Shown in pieces: positions 37,882-46,816 of a DNA stretch of 64,000 nucleotides. The notes under the pieces were generated by a model, which was not told the DNA's origin, searched no databases, and worked only from the letters and a program-made list of their open reading frames with translations. The stretch spans positions 769,643 through 833,642 of the forward strand of contig JAXHLS010000006.1 in the NCBI GenBank assembly GCA_034522055.1. Direction: 5' to 3'. The stretch's first letter is position 1, and each line of letters begins with the position of its first letter. This stretch comes from Gammaproteobacteria bacterium. Its GTDB lineage: Bacteria; Pseudomonadota; Gammaproteobacteria; JAABTG01. The position numbers and the translations under genes are program-made.

Positions 37882-39774
37882 ATGCGGGGACATGCCGTGC
37901 ATAGGCTGCTCAGCGCACAACTGGAGGACCTCGGGCTCGCTACGGTAACACCGCCCGACGCCGCCGGCTGGCGGCGCCTGCTCGCTGCCGTGGACGCCGT
38001 CTATGGCACCATTCATGACCACGCTGCCGCCGGCGGTAGCGCGTCGCTGCTGCTGCGGGACGTGACGGAGAAACGCCGGGCCGAGGAGCGGGCCTTGCTC
38101 CTCGACTCGGTGTTCAAGGCCGCCGCCGAAGGCGTGCTGGTGATGGACCGCGATCGCCGGCCGTTGTTCGGCAACCCGGCCTTTCACGACATCACCGGGC
38201 TACAGCTGGACGCGCCCCTCGGCGACGTGCTCGGCTTCCTCTCCCTCGACCACCGCAGTCCCATTCAGGCCTCCATATGGGACCATCTGGAACGCTATAG
38301 CGCGTGGCAGGGCGAGTTCAGCGGCCGCCGTGCCGACGGCACCGTGCTGCCCCTGTGGCTGACCCTGAATACCGTTCGTGATGCCGCGGGTGACATCACC
38401 CACTACGTGATGGTGTTTGCCGACATCTCCCAGCTGAAGAAGTCCCAGGGTGAGTTGGAATACATCGCCACCCACGATGCCCTGACCCAGTTGCCGAATC
38501 GCATGCTCTTCCAGGACCGTCTCGTTCAGGCCATCCGGCGGGCCGAGCGCCGCGGTACCTCGGGGGCCGTGATGTTTCTGGATCTCGATCGGTTCAAGGT
38601 GATCAACGACAGCCTAGGCCACCACGCCGGCGACGAGCTGCTACGCCAGGTGGCCGAGCGCCTGCAGGGGGTCTGCCGGGCCCAGGACACCTTCGCCCGA
38701 CTGGGCGGCGACGAGTTCACCCTCATCGCCGAGGATATCGACAACGCCACCAACGCCATGCGTACCGCCGACAAACTCATCCACGAGCTGCATCGGGGCT
38801 TCGTGGTCAACGGGCAACCACTCATGGTGACGGGAAGCATCGGCATCAGCATGTTTCCGGATGACGGCACCGATATCGAAATGCTGCTCCGGCAGGCCGA
38901 CACCGCCATGTACCTGGCCAAAGAAAGGGGGCGCAACAACTACCAGCTGTTCAACAAGGAGTTCAGTTCCATAACCCTGGAGCGATTCTCCCTCGAACTG
39001 GAACTGCGCAGCGCCCTGGAGCGGGACGAATTCTTCCTCGAATACCAGCCCCAGTACGACATCTTGAAGGGTACCATGCCCGCCGCCGAGGCCCTCATTC
39101 GCTGGAACCACCCCCTGAAGGGCCTGGTGTCACCCGGCAGCTTCATACCGGTGGCGGAGATCTCGGGGCTCATCGAGGCCATCGGCTACTGGGTCATCCG
39201 CACGGCGTGCCGCCAGCTGCGGGCCTGGGACGAGATGGGCATTCCCCCCTTCGTGGTGGCCGTCAACGTGTCCCGCCGTCAACTCGTCACGCCGTGGTTC
39301 AAGGACCATGTGCGCGAGATCCTGCTGGAAGAGGGCGTGGCGGGCAGCCGCCTGGAGGTGGAGATCACGGAGAGTGCCATCCTGGACCAGGAGGAGATCG
39401 CCCAGCGCAACATCTATGCCCTCCACGAGATGGGCATCCAGTTGGCCATCGACGACTTCGGCACCGGCCACTCGTCCCTGGTGAATCTCAAGCGCTATCC
39501 CCTGGACCGCCTCAAGATCGACCGCACCTTCGTCCAGGACGTGGAACATGACACCGATGATCTGGCCATCGTCAAGGCCACCCTGGCGCTGGCGCACAAC
39601 CTGGACTTGAAGGTCATCGCAGAAGGCGTGGAGACCCAGTCCCAGTTGGATATCCTGTGTGCCGAGGGCTGTACCGAGGTCCAGGGCTTTCTGCTCAGCC
39701 GTCCCGTATCGGCGCAGCGCCTGATGGAACGGCTGCGACCCGCTGCCGCATCCCATGTCGCGAGTCAACAATAG
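37882..39774 (+). CDS. PAS-GGDEF-EAL protein (cyclic-di-GMP turnover)
   Basis: 630 residues from the ATG at 37882. An N-terminal region of about 70 residues of unknown type precedes a PAS domain (about 75-190, with GVLVMDRDRRPLFGNPAFHDITG). The GGDEF domain has an intact LGGDEF active site, so diguanylate cyclase activity is possible. The EAL domain has AEALIRWNHP, EITES, DDFGTGHSSL and KIDRTFV, so phosphodiesterase activity is also likely. No membrane segment is visible. The last 10 bases overlap the convergent DHH gene. No c-di-GMP riboswitch was recognised upstream. Confidence 0.94.
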   Translation: MRGHAVHRLLSAQLEDLGLATVTPPDAAGWRRLLAAVDAVYGTIHDHAAAGGSASLLLRDVTEKRRAEERALLLDSVFKAAAEGVLVMDRDRRPLFGNPAFHDITGLQLDAPLGDVLGFLSLDHRSPIQASIWDHLERYSAWQGEFSGRRADGTVLPLWLTLNTVRDAAGDITHYVMVFADISQLKKSQGELEYIATHDALTQLPNRMLFQDRLVQAIRRAERRGTSGAVMFLDLDRFKVINDSLGHHAGDELLRQVAERLQGVCRAQDTFARLGGDEFTLIAEDIDNATNAMRTADKLIHELHRGFVVNGQPLMVTGSIGISMFPDDGTDIEMLLRQADTAMYLAKERGRNNYQLFNKEFSSITLERFSLELELRSALERDEFFLEYQPQYDILKGTMPAAEALIRWNHPLKGLVSPGSFIPVAEISGLIEAIGYWVIRTACRQLRAWDEMGIPPFVVAVNVSRRQLVTPWFKDHVREILLEEGVAGSRLEVEITESAILDQEEIAQRNIYALHEMGIQLAIDDFGTGHSSLVNLKRYPLDRLKIDRTFVQDVEHDTDDLAIVKATLALAHNLDLKVIAEGVETQSQLDILCAEGCTEVQGFLLSRPVSAQRLMERLRPAAASHVASQQ

Positions 39775-40721
39775 GCCGCGGAAAAGGCCTCCACGAAACG
39801 ATCGTATTCCTCTTCTGCCAGATGGTTGATGCCGGCGGCCGCCTCGCGCCCGCCGCCGCTGGCGAACTGCCGGCACAGGGTATCGGCACCGCTCCGCTTC
39901 GCCAGCGGGGCCCGCACACTCACGACGTACCCTCCCCCGTCGAGCTGCGTCAGTAAGGCGTGGGCCCGTTCCGGGGCGCCGCTGGCCAACTGGTTGGCCA
40001 GTACCCCCGAGACCCGCCGCGCCCATGGTGCGGCCGGTAACACGTAGAGGGCGCAGGCCCCGCCGTCCAGGGCCGGCGAGAGATCGGCGGCGCGCGCCAT
40101 ATCGTTGCGATAGCCGCTCTCCAGACGCTTGAAGGCCTCGTCCCGCTCGATGAATTCCAGCGGATCGGCGTAAGGCCGCATCCTGAGAAACAGCGCGTCG
40201 GGTGGGATATGAAGGTCTGTCACGGCGGCGCCATAGCCGTTGTAATTGAGGTAGACACCCAGCCACCGCAGCCGCTCCAGGTCTTCACTCGACAGATGGA
40301 GGGCCTGCCCCGCCTTCCGGGCCTGGTCGTCGAAGTTATCCCCGAAGGTACCCACCACGGCCCAGGCCCGGAAGCGCCCCCCCAGGTAATCGTCCACGAT
40401 GAGACTGGTTCCCCTGTCCGACGTAACATCGAGATGGGTTTCCAGATGGGGGTGTCGGGGAATCTCCCCATGGTAATGGTGGTCAAAGTACTGAACATGG
40501 GCACCGGCCTCCAGCAGGTTCAGAAGGCCGGCACGGTTCTTGTCCAGGGATACATCGAGGACCGTTACGCGGGTGCCGGCGGTGCAGGATACTCGTTCCA
40601 GGAGGGCAATATCCCGTTTGACACCCGTTATGAGGGTCGAGTCGACAGGATGGGCCAGTCTGAGCTGCTGTAGGGCACAAAGGCCGTCCGCATCACCGTT
40701 GAAAACGTCTATATAAGTCAC
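39765..40721 (-). CDS. DHH-family phosphoesterase-like protein
   Basis: 318 residues starting with a GTG at 40721 (GGAAG upstream). Motif I is IDVFNGDADGLCAL (D-x-D pattern), motif II VTVLDVSLD and the DHH motif itself FDHHYHGEIP. The C-terminal DHHA1-like glycine motif is FASGGGREAAAGINHL. Such proteins hydrolyse phosphodiester bonds in small nucleotides or RNA; the substrate here is unknown. It converges on and overlaps the GGDEF-EAL gene by 10 bases, and is divergent from the Rrf2 gene. Confidence 0.85.
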   Translation of the reverse strand: MTYIDVFNGDADGLCALQQLRLAHPVDSTLITGVKRDIALLERVSCTAGTRVTVLDVSLDKNRAGLLNLLEAGAHVQYFDHHYHGEIPRHPHLETHLDVTSDRGTSLIVDDYLGGRFRAWAVVGTFGDNFDDQARKAGQALHLSSEDLERLRWLGVYLNYNGYGAAVTDLHIPPDALFLRMRPYADPLEFIERDEAFKRLESGYRNDMARAADLSPALDGGACALYVLPAAPWARRVSGVLANQLASGAPERAHALLTQLDGGGYVVSVRAPLAKRSGADTLCRQFASGGGREAAAGINHLAEEEYDRFVEAFSAAYC

Positions 40722-40864
40722 TTTTATGGGCTTCCTGTCGGAATTTCGTGATCCAGAGGGTATTCATGCGCGTATTTAACCTCAGATTGGCCCGGAACCA
40801 CAAAGCGCACTTGACTTACCGGTGGCCACTCTGCCAAACTCAATTCCCGAGTAAGGCACTAGGT

Positions 40865-40893
40865 TTTTTAGCCCCAAGATTTCTGGCTATAAA
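40865..40893 (+). promoter_or_regulatory. Inverted repeat upstream of the Rrf2 gene
   Basis: TTTTTAGCC (40865-40873) and GGCTATAAA (40885-40893) form an 8-of-9 inverted repeat with an 11-base spacer, 18 bases before the ATG. The right arm contains TATAAA, a possible -10 element. Location and symmetry suit an autoregulatory operator. Confidence 0.5.
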
Positions 40894-40911
40894 CGTAACG
40901 GAGAAAATTTC

Positions 40912-41364
40912 ATGAGAATTTCCGCGAAAAGCCGTCATGCTGTTGCCGCGATGATCGACCTGGGCCTCAAGTCCCAGCAGCGTCCGGTGGCGCTGGTGGA
41001 TGTCCTGGATGACCACGACATATCCCTGTCCTACCTGGAGCAGATCTTCAGCCGTTTGAAGGAGAGTAAACTGGTCGAGGGCATACGGGGACCGCGCGGA
41101 GGTTACCGGCTCGCCCGGCCGGCGGAGGAGATCACCGTTGCGGATATCATCGGCGCCGTGGAGGACACCAGCGCGCGGGGCCGCAAGGGCCGCGTGACCG
41201 GCCGGCAGTCCGTGGCCCACGAGTTGTGGGATGACCTCAGCCAGCAGATCAACGATTTCCTCGACGGCATCAAGTTGTCGGAGATGCTGGGGCGTACCAA
41301 CATTACCGAGTTTGCGCGTCGCCATCCCCGGCACTTTCAGACAGACAAGAGGCGTGCCGCCTGA
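40912..41364 (+). CDS. Rrf2-family regulator without cysteines (IscR-like)
   Basis: 150 residues. The N-terminal winged helix follows IscR closely: MRISAKSRHAVAAMIDLGL, VALVDVLDDHDISLSYLEQIF, LKESKLVEGIRGPRGGYRLA and ITVADIIGAVEDT. IscR carries three cysteines and a histidine that bind a [2Fe-2S] cluster; this protein has no cysteine at all. It therefore cannot sense iron-sulfur status by the known ligation, and may bind only type-2-like sites, respond to another signal or be constitutive. It is not followed by iscS/U/A. GGAG lies 8 bases before the ATG, and an intrinsic terminator follows about 60 bases after the stop. Confidence 0.88.
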   Translation: MRISAKSRHAVAAMIDLGLKSQQRPVALVDVLDDHDISLSYLEQIFSRLKESKLVEGIRGPRGGYRLARPAEEITVADIIGAVEDTSARGRKGRVTGRQSVAHELWDDLSQQINDFLDGIKLSEMLGRTNITEFARRHPRHFQTDKRRAA

Positions 41365-41425
41365 CAGACGCTCCGCCCCGACGGCATCGCGGAAGGCGCC
41401 GGGGCAACAGAACCATGAGAATTGA

Positions 41426-41451
41426 GCCGCCCTCAAGGGCGGCCCTTTTTT
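41426..41451 (+). terminator. Rho-independent terminator after the Rrf2 gene
   Basis: GCCGCCC pairs with GGGCGGC around TCAA (perfect 7-bp stem), followed by CC and TTTTTT. It closes the single-gene Rrf2 unit. Confidence 0.9.
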
Positions 41452-41514
41452 AAACACCTGCCCGCCGGTTCCGGTATCATCCCTTACCGTGCTTCGAATC
41501 GGCCCTGTCTAACC

Positions 41515-42333
41515 ATGATTCCACACGCCGTGGGCATCCCCCGGGACCCGCAGGGCGTCAGCCTGGGCGACCAGTCCCCGGGGCGCCGTCTCAAGGTGCT
41601 CAGCTACAACATCCAGACCGGCATTGCCACCACCCGTTATCGGGACTACGTTACCCACGGCTGGCGCCATCTCGTCCCCCATACGCGTCGCTGGCAAAAC
41701 CTGGACCTGATGGTGGAATCGGGCCTGCGCGCCTTCGATATCGTAGGCCTGCAGGAGATGGACGGCGGCAGCATGCGCACCGGTTACGTCAACCAGGCCC
41801 GCTATCTGGCGGAACGCGCCGATTTCCCGTTCTGGTACAACCAGGTCAATCGGCGCATGGGCCGGCTCGCCCGCCACAGCAACGGGCTGTTGTCGCGTAT
41901 CGAGCCCACCGAGACCTTCGATTACAAGCTCCCCGGGCTGCCGGGGCGCGGGGCGCTGCTGTCACGCTTCGGACATCATCCCCACTGGATCACGGTGATC
42001 GTCGTCCACCTGGCCCTGAGCCAGCGGGCGCGCAGCCGCCAGATGCTGTTCCTGAGCCAACTGGTCAACGCCCATCCCCATGCCGTGGTGATGGGCGATT
42101 TCAACTGCGACAGTAACGCACCGGAGGTCAAGCTGCTGTTGGACTCCACGGATCTGGTACTGCCCGACACCGAGGAGAACACCTTTCCCACCTGGCGCCC
42201 AAGCCGGCGCATCGACCATATCCTGGTGACCCGTGAGATCGTGGTGGAAAAGGCCTACGTACCTCAGTGGGCCTACTCGGATCACCTGCCGGTGGCCCTG
42301 GAACTGCGGATCCCGCCGGACGTGTTGCCCTGA
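41515..42333 (+). CDS. Endonuclease/exonuclease/phosphatase family protein
   Basis: 272 residues from the ATG at 41515 (MIPHAVGIP). The EEP fold is recognised from KVLSYNIQTGI, FDIVGLQEMDGGS (metal-binding glutamate), VVHLALSQRARSRQM, VVMGDFNCDSN and RRIDHILVT with the catalytic SDHLPVALEL at the end. Family members hydrolyse phosphodiesters in lipids, nucleic acids or second messengers; the substrate cannot be told. No signal peptide is seen, so it is probably cytoplasmic. Confidence 0.87.
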   Translation: MIPHAVGIPRDPQGVSLGDQSPGRRLKVLSYNIQTGIATTRYRDYVTHGWRHLVPHTRRWQNLDLMVESGLRAFDIVGLQEMDGGSMRTGYVNQARYLAERADFPFWYNQVNRRMGRLARHSNGLLSRIEPTETFDYKLPGLPGRGALLSRFGHHPHWITVIVVHLALSQRARSRQMLFLSQLVNAHPHAVVMGDFNCDSNAPEVKLLLDSTDLVLPDTEENTFPTWRPSRRIDHILVTREIVVEKAYVPQWAYSDHLPVALELRIPPDVLP

Positions 42334-42458
42334 ACCGAGGCAGCACATGGGACGGGTCCGGAGCACCTTGCCCGCTTCCCCGGAAACGGTTACTTTTCGC
42401 TCGCACTCGCTCCCGATTCGACGGAGCGGACACCGCGATACCAGAACCGGGGCCCGCC

Positions 42459-42827
42459 ATGCCGACCATCCTGCTCGTCGAAGATTCGCCCACCGAGGCC
42501 TACGTCATCGCCGATATCCTGGCCCGCCATGGCTATCAGACCCTGACCGCCGCCACCGGCGAGGAGGGCATCGACATGGCCCGCAACCACAGGCCCGATC
42601 TCATTCTGATGGACGTGGTCATGCCGGGGCTGAACGGCTTCCAGACCACCCGCAAGCTGGCCAAGGATGAGCAGACCGCCCATATACCGGTCATCGTGGT
42701 GTCCTCCAAGGATCAGGATACGGACCGCATCTGGGCCATCCGCCAGGGGGCCCGGGATTACATCGTCAAGCCGGTCAAGGAAGACCTGCTCATCGACCGC
42801 GTCCAGGCCCATCTTGCCCAGATCTAG
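42459..42827 (+). CDS. Single-domain response regulator, PilH-like
   Basis: 122 residues, receiver domain only. Acidic pair ED at 8-9, acceptor Asp52 (LILMDVVMPGLNGFQ), Ser-Ser-Lys switch region (VIVVSSKDQDTD) and Lys near 104 (YIVKPVKED). DVVMPGLNGFQ.TR and SSKDQ.TD.WA..QGA are typical of PilH, a regulator of twitching motility. No pilG/pilI/pilJ/chpA genes are adjacent, so the assignment to the Chp pathway rests on sequence alone. Confidence 0.82.
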   Translation: MPTILLVEDSPTEAYVIADILARHGYQTLTAATGEEGIDMARNHRPDLILMDVVMPGLNGFQTTRKLAKDEQTAHIPVIVVSSKDQDTDRIWAIRQGARDYIVKPVKEDLLIDRVQAHLAQI

Positions 42828-42896
42828 AAGCCTGTCCGGCTTGACACTGTTCAACCGCGGAGAATCCGGACCCGGCCCACGATGTAATACTTCCCC

Positions 42897-43826
42897 ATGA
42901 CCCTCACCGAACTCAGGTATATCGTGGCCGTAGGGCGGGAGCGTCACTTCGGGCGGGCGGCGGAGAGCTGCTTCGTCAGCCAACCCACCCTGAGCGTGGC
43001 CATCCGCAAGGTCGAAGAGGAGCTGGGCGTCGTCCTGTTCGAACGGGGCCGGGGCGAGGTGCTGGTGACCGCCACAGGCGAGACCATCATCACCCGGGCC
43101 GAGCAGGTGCTGCGGGAGGTCGAGGGGATCCGGGAGGCCGCGGCGCATCACGAGGGGGATCTGGCCATGCCCCTGCGCCTGGGGGCCATCTTCACCGTCG
43201 CCCCCTATCTGTTGCCGGAGATCATCCCGCTCCTGCGGGACAGCGCACCCGACATGCCCCTGCTCATCGAGGAAAACTATACTCACGTCCTGAGCGAACA
43301 TCTGCGCAAGGGTGAGCTGGACGTCATCGTCATCTCCCTGCCCTTTCATGAGCCGGGCATCGAGACGGAACCCCTCTACGAAGAGCCCTTCGTGATCCTC
43401 ATGCCGGCCTCCCATCCCTGGACCCAGCAGGACACCATTCCGGCCGCCCAGATGGCGGACGAGAACATCCTGCTCCTGGGGCCGGGACACTGTTTTCGCG
43501 ACCAAGTGGTGGAGGCATGTCCGGAATGCGTTCAGCCCGGCGGCAGCAATGCCCTGCGCGGCATGGTAGGCAGCTCCCTGGAGACCATCCGCCACATGGT
43601 GGCCTCGGGTCTCGGCGTCACCGTGCTGCCCTGCTCCTCGGCGGGGGCGGAGAAGTACTCACGGCGTCTGGTGGCCATCCGGCGTTTCGTCGATCCGGAG
43701 CCCCAACGCGTGGTGGCCCTGGCCTGGCGTCGCGGCTTCACCCGTCCCGGGGCCGTAGATGCCGTCAAGCAGGCGATCCGGCATTCCGGTCTCACCTGCG
43801 TACGCATGCTCGGTGATGCCGGCTGA
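42897..43826 (+). CDS. oxyR: OxyR, hydrogen-peroxide-responsive LysR regulator
   Basis: 309 residues. The N-terminal HTH (TLTELRYIVAVGRERHFGRA, CFVSQPTLSVAIRKVEEELG) is standard for OxyR. The redox cysteines are Cys199 (LLGPGHCFRDQ) and Cys208 (VVEACPEC), with exactly the E. coli numbering and spacing, so disulfide switching by peroxide is expected. A third cysteine at 211, three residues later, is additional. No katG, ahpCF or dps is adjacent; the rubrerythrin at 19.3 kb is a possible target only by analogy. Confidence 0.94.
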   Translation: MTLTELRYIVAVGRERHFGRAAESCFVSQPTLSVAIRKVEEELGVVLFERGRGEVLVTATGETIITRAEQVLREVEGIREAAAHHEGDLAMPLRLGAIFTVAPYLLPEIIPLLRDSAPDMPLLIEENYTHVLSEHLRKGELDVIVISLPFHEPGIETEPLYEEPFVILMPASHPWTQQDTIPAAQMADENILLLGPGHCFRDQVVEACPECVQPGGSNALRGMVGSSLETIRHMVASGLGVTVLPCSSAGAEKYSRRLVAIRRFVDPEPQRVVALAWRRGFTRPGAVDAVKQAIRHSGLTCVRMLGDAG

Positions 43827-43838
43827 GACAGGGGGCCG

Positions 43839-45101
43839 TCACAGGAGCACGACGGCGCCGCCCGCCACGGCCGCCAGGACCAACACCCCGCCCACGTAAC
43901 GCCCCATGGCCATGCCGCCGATGGCGCCCGCCATCCCGGCCTTCACCAGGGTGTTGCTGATGGCGGCGATGGTCACCGTGGTAGCCGCGACGGCGGTCGC
44001 CACGTCCCCGGCACGGCTCATGGTGGCGGTGGAGAGATTGATGGCGTCCACATCGTTCAAGCCCGACACCGCCGCCAGCACGTAGAGGCCTGCATCCCCC
44101 AGCCATTCCCGCAGGCCATGGGCAAACAGCAGGATGACCACCAGCAGCAGTCCGAACTGCAATGCGGTACGCAGATCGAAGGGGTTCTTCAGCCCCTGGG
44201 GCTCCTCTTCCTGGGCGTCGTCGCCGCTGCGGCGCCACAGCCACAGCGCGCCACCGTAGGTCACGGCCCCCATGACGGCCATGGCCGGCACCAGGGCCAT
44301 GCCCATCGGTGGATGGAGCAACCACGCCAGCAGCAGGACGCGGGGAAACATGGTGCCGGAGGCCAGCAGGATCCCCGCCGACAGTAACCGCCGCAGGGAC
44401 GGGCTGGAACGCCCCAGGCGGGAGAAGTTGAGGGTCACCGCGGTGGAGGCGGCGAGGCCCCCGAAAAGGGCCGTGGCACCCAGGCCGAGGCGTGGACCGA
44501 TGAGCTTGACGGCGAAGTAGCCGACGAAGGAGATGCCACCGATGAGTACCACCATCCACCAGATGGCATAGGGATTGAGGGCATTCCATGGCCCGTAGCC
44601 CTCGTTCGGTAGCACCGGCAGCACCACCACCGTGATGAGCAGGAGCTTGAAGATGGCGTAGAGTTCCTGTTGCTCGAGCCTCGCCACCGCCTCGCGAAAC
44701 ATGGGCTTGGTGCCCAGCAGCACCATGGTGACCACGCCCAGGGCCGCCGACACCGCCAGGTAACCGTGCATCACGGTCGCCCCCAGGCCGAAGGTCACGA
44801 GGCCCGCAACCGCGGTGGTGATACCGGGGTCACCGTCCTTGGCCGCCTCGACGCGGTGGGCGAAGAACAGCACGAGGGCCATCGCCGCGAACACCATGCC
44901 CAGCAGCAGCCCGCCATAGGCCTGCGCCAGCAGTCCCGACAGGGCACCCAGGAGTGCGGTGAGGGCGAAAGTACGGGTGCCGGCCACGGCCCCGAACTCC
45001 CGTCCCCGCTTGTGCCAGCCCCGCTCCAGGCCCACCAGCAGGCCGATGGCCAGGGCGAGACCGAAGCGGGTGAACAGTTCAACAGCGCCGAGTTCCGTCA
45101 T
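43839..45101 (-). CDS. MgtC-like/DUF4010 multi-pass membrane protein
   Basis: 420 residues from the ATG at 45101. The N-terminal part has the MgtC/SapB-type motif LALAIGLLVGLERGWHKRG and GTRTFALTALLGAL. The remainder is a DUF4010 membrane domain with about ten further hydrophobic segments, including ALFGGLAASTAVTLNFSRLG. Function is not established; MgtC relatives affect ATP synthase activity or Mg2+ starvation survival. It converges on oxyR with 12 bases between stops. Confidence 0.87.
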   Translation of the reverse strand: MTELGAVELFTRFGLALAIGLLVGLERGWHKRGREFGAVAGTRTFALTALLGALSGLLAQAYGGLLLGMVFAAMALVLFFAHRVEAAKDGDPGITTAVAGLVTFGLGATVMHGYLAVSAALGVVTMVLLGTKPMFREAVARLEQQELYAIFKLLLITVVVLPVLPNEGYGPWNALNPYAIWWMVVLIGGISFVGYFAVKLIGPRLGLGATALFGGLAASTAVTLNFSRLGRSSPSLRRLLSAGILLASGTMFPRVLLLAWLLHPPMGMALVPAMAVMGAVTYGGALWLWRRSGDDAQEEEPQGLKNPFDLRTALQFGLLLVVILLFAHGLREWLGDAGLYVLAAVSGLNDVDAINLSTATMSRAGDVATAVAATTVTIAAISNTLVKAGMAGAIGGMAMGRYVGGVLVLAAVAGGAVVLL

Positions 45102-45310
45102 GGCCGTGGCTCCCCATGCCTGCAACGCCTCGACGGGCGTCGCTTACAGGGACCTTCCCGGCCCCGCTCGTGGTCCCAGGCAGACGTAAATTTTTCTTTC
45201 CTGATCATTTGGTTACTCTTATCATCTCATTCCAAGTCTAGCACCGGAGTCGAGCCCGGGCCCCAGCCCTGGATTGCCCATTCCCAACGAGTTCATACAT
45301 CATCCCGGTC

Positions 45311-46816
45311 ATGGCCCGAAACATCCCCCCCTTGAGGTTGCTGGTGGCTGCCGGCCTCAGCCTGGCGCTGGCCCTGCTGCTGCTGGTGCTGCTCTACATC
45401 ACGGACATGGCCCTGACGGTGTGGCAGAAGCTGGTGCAGGCGCCGCCGGTCTTCGTCATAGGTTACGCCTTGTTTTTGGTGGCGGTGGCGGCCGGCGGCA
45501 CCTACATCATCTGGCGTCTCGCGCGCCCGCGGCGGACTATTCCTGATACCGTCGCTGCCCCGCCGCCGCCCACCGAGGATGAAGTCCGCAGGGAGGTGGC
45601 CTCGGCCCAGGAACGGGGCGTGGATGCCTCCGCTTCGGTGGCCGAGATCTCCGATCTGGAGCAACGCCGGGCCTCCGGCGAGGTCCACGTCGCCCTGTTC
45701 GGTGAGGTAAGCACCGGCAAGAGCGCGCTGGTCAACGCCCTAGTCCCCGCCGCCTCGACCCGGGTCGATCCCCGGTCGGGCACCACGCGGCGCATCGAGC
45801 GCCATACCTGGCAGAGCCCCGCCGGGGATCGCCTGGTGTTGGTGGACATGCCTGGAGTCAACGAGCCCGATGGTACCCTGACGGAACTCTCCACCGATGA
45901 GGCCCTGCGGGCCCACGTGGTGGTCTATGTGTGCGACGGCGACCTGAGCCGGGACCAATACGGAGAACTGCGAAATCTCGCCGCCTTCGGCAAGCCCCTC
46001 ATCGTCGCCCTGAACAAGGTGGACCGCTACAGCCCCGAGGACCTCGAGCGCATCACCGCACGCATCCGTGAACGCACCGGCAGCCATGCCGGTGTAGAAG
46101 TGGTACAGGTGAGCGCGGGCTCCGAGCAGGAAGTGACGGTGGTGCATGCCGATGGCCGCGAGGAAATCCGGCGCCGCCGCCTGCCCGCCAACGTGGATAC
46201 CCTGCGGGACGCCCTGCAACGGCGTATCGATCACGATGGGGAGGTCCTGGACGAACTGCGGGACGCCGCGGTGTTCGTGCTCGCCAAACGCAAGCTGGAC
46301 CAGACCCTCAAGACCCACCGGGACGAGGCCTCACGCCGGGTGGTGACCAGCTATACCCGCAAGGCGGTGGTGGGCGCCATGGCCGCGGTGAGTCCCGGCA
46401 TGGACATCATAATCCAGGGTTACCTCGGCGTCGGCATGGTCAAGGAGCTGTGCAAGATATACGACGTGCCGGTGCGCGAGGTGGAGATCGACCGGGTACT
46501 GAAGAACGCCACCGGCCGCGCCGGCAAGGCCCTGCCGGTGGCCCTGGCCATCGCCGGCAATTCCCTCAAGGCCTTCCCCGGCGCGGGTACGCTGGCAGGC
46601 GGCGTGACCCATGCCGTAGCCTATGGCCTCATGTTCGACAGTCTGGGGCAGGCCATCTCCCGCACCCTCGAAACCCGGGGCGCGTTGCCACCGGCCGTGG
46701 TCAGCCGAACCCTGGAGGAAGTGCTTGGTGAAGAACTGGAAACCCGTGCGCGACGCCTGGCAAAGGTTGCGCTTCAGAAGACCGAGAGAACAGACAAGGC
46801 CGCCGGCAACGGCTGA
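45311..46816 (+). CDS. Membrane-associated GTPase, first of a tandem pair (DUF697-like)
   Basis: 501 residues. Two membrane segments lie at about 9-32 and 46-67. The GTPase domain (about 125-290) has G1 GEVSTGKS, a G2-region threonine in SGTTRR, G3 DMPG (LVLVDMPGVNEPDG) and G4 NKVD. The C-terminal region (about 340-480) is hydrophobic and resembles the DUF697/YcjF membrane-associated domain (VVGAMAAVSPGMDIIIQGYL). It overlaps the second GTPase gene by 89 bases in another frame. Function unknown; a membrane-bound regulatory or remodelling GTPase is plausible. Confidence 0.85.
   Translation: MARNIPPLRLLVAAGLSLALALLLLVLLYITDMALTVWQKLVQAPPVFVIGYALFLVAVAAGGTYIIWRLARPRRTIPDTVAAPPPPTEDEVRREVASAQERGVDASASVAEISDLEQRRASGEVHVALFGEVSTGKSALVNALVPAASTRVDPRSGTTRRIERHTWQSPAGDRLVLVDMPGVNEPDGTLTELSTDEALRAHVVVYVCDGDLSRDQYGELRNLAAFGKPLIVALNKVDRYSPEDLERITARIRERTGSHAGVEVVQVSAGSEQEVTVVHADGREEIRRRRLPANVDTLRDALQRRIDHDGEVLDELRDAAVFVLAKRKLDQTLKTHRDEASRRVVTSYTRKAVVGAMAAVSPGMDIIIQGYLGVGMVKELCKIYDVPVREVEIDRVLKNATGRAGKALPVALAIAGNSLKAFPGAGTLAGGVTHAVAYGLMFDSLGQAISRTLETRGALPPAVVSRTLEEVLGEELETRARRLAKVALQKTERTDKAAGNG

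Noticed and set aside
42897-43826. A generic LysR or CysB-type call for this regulator.
   Set aside because: The Cys199/Cys208 pair at exact E. coli positions makes OxyR the better call.
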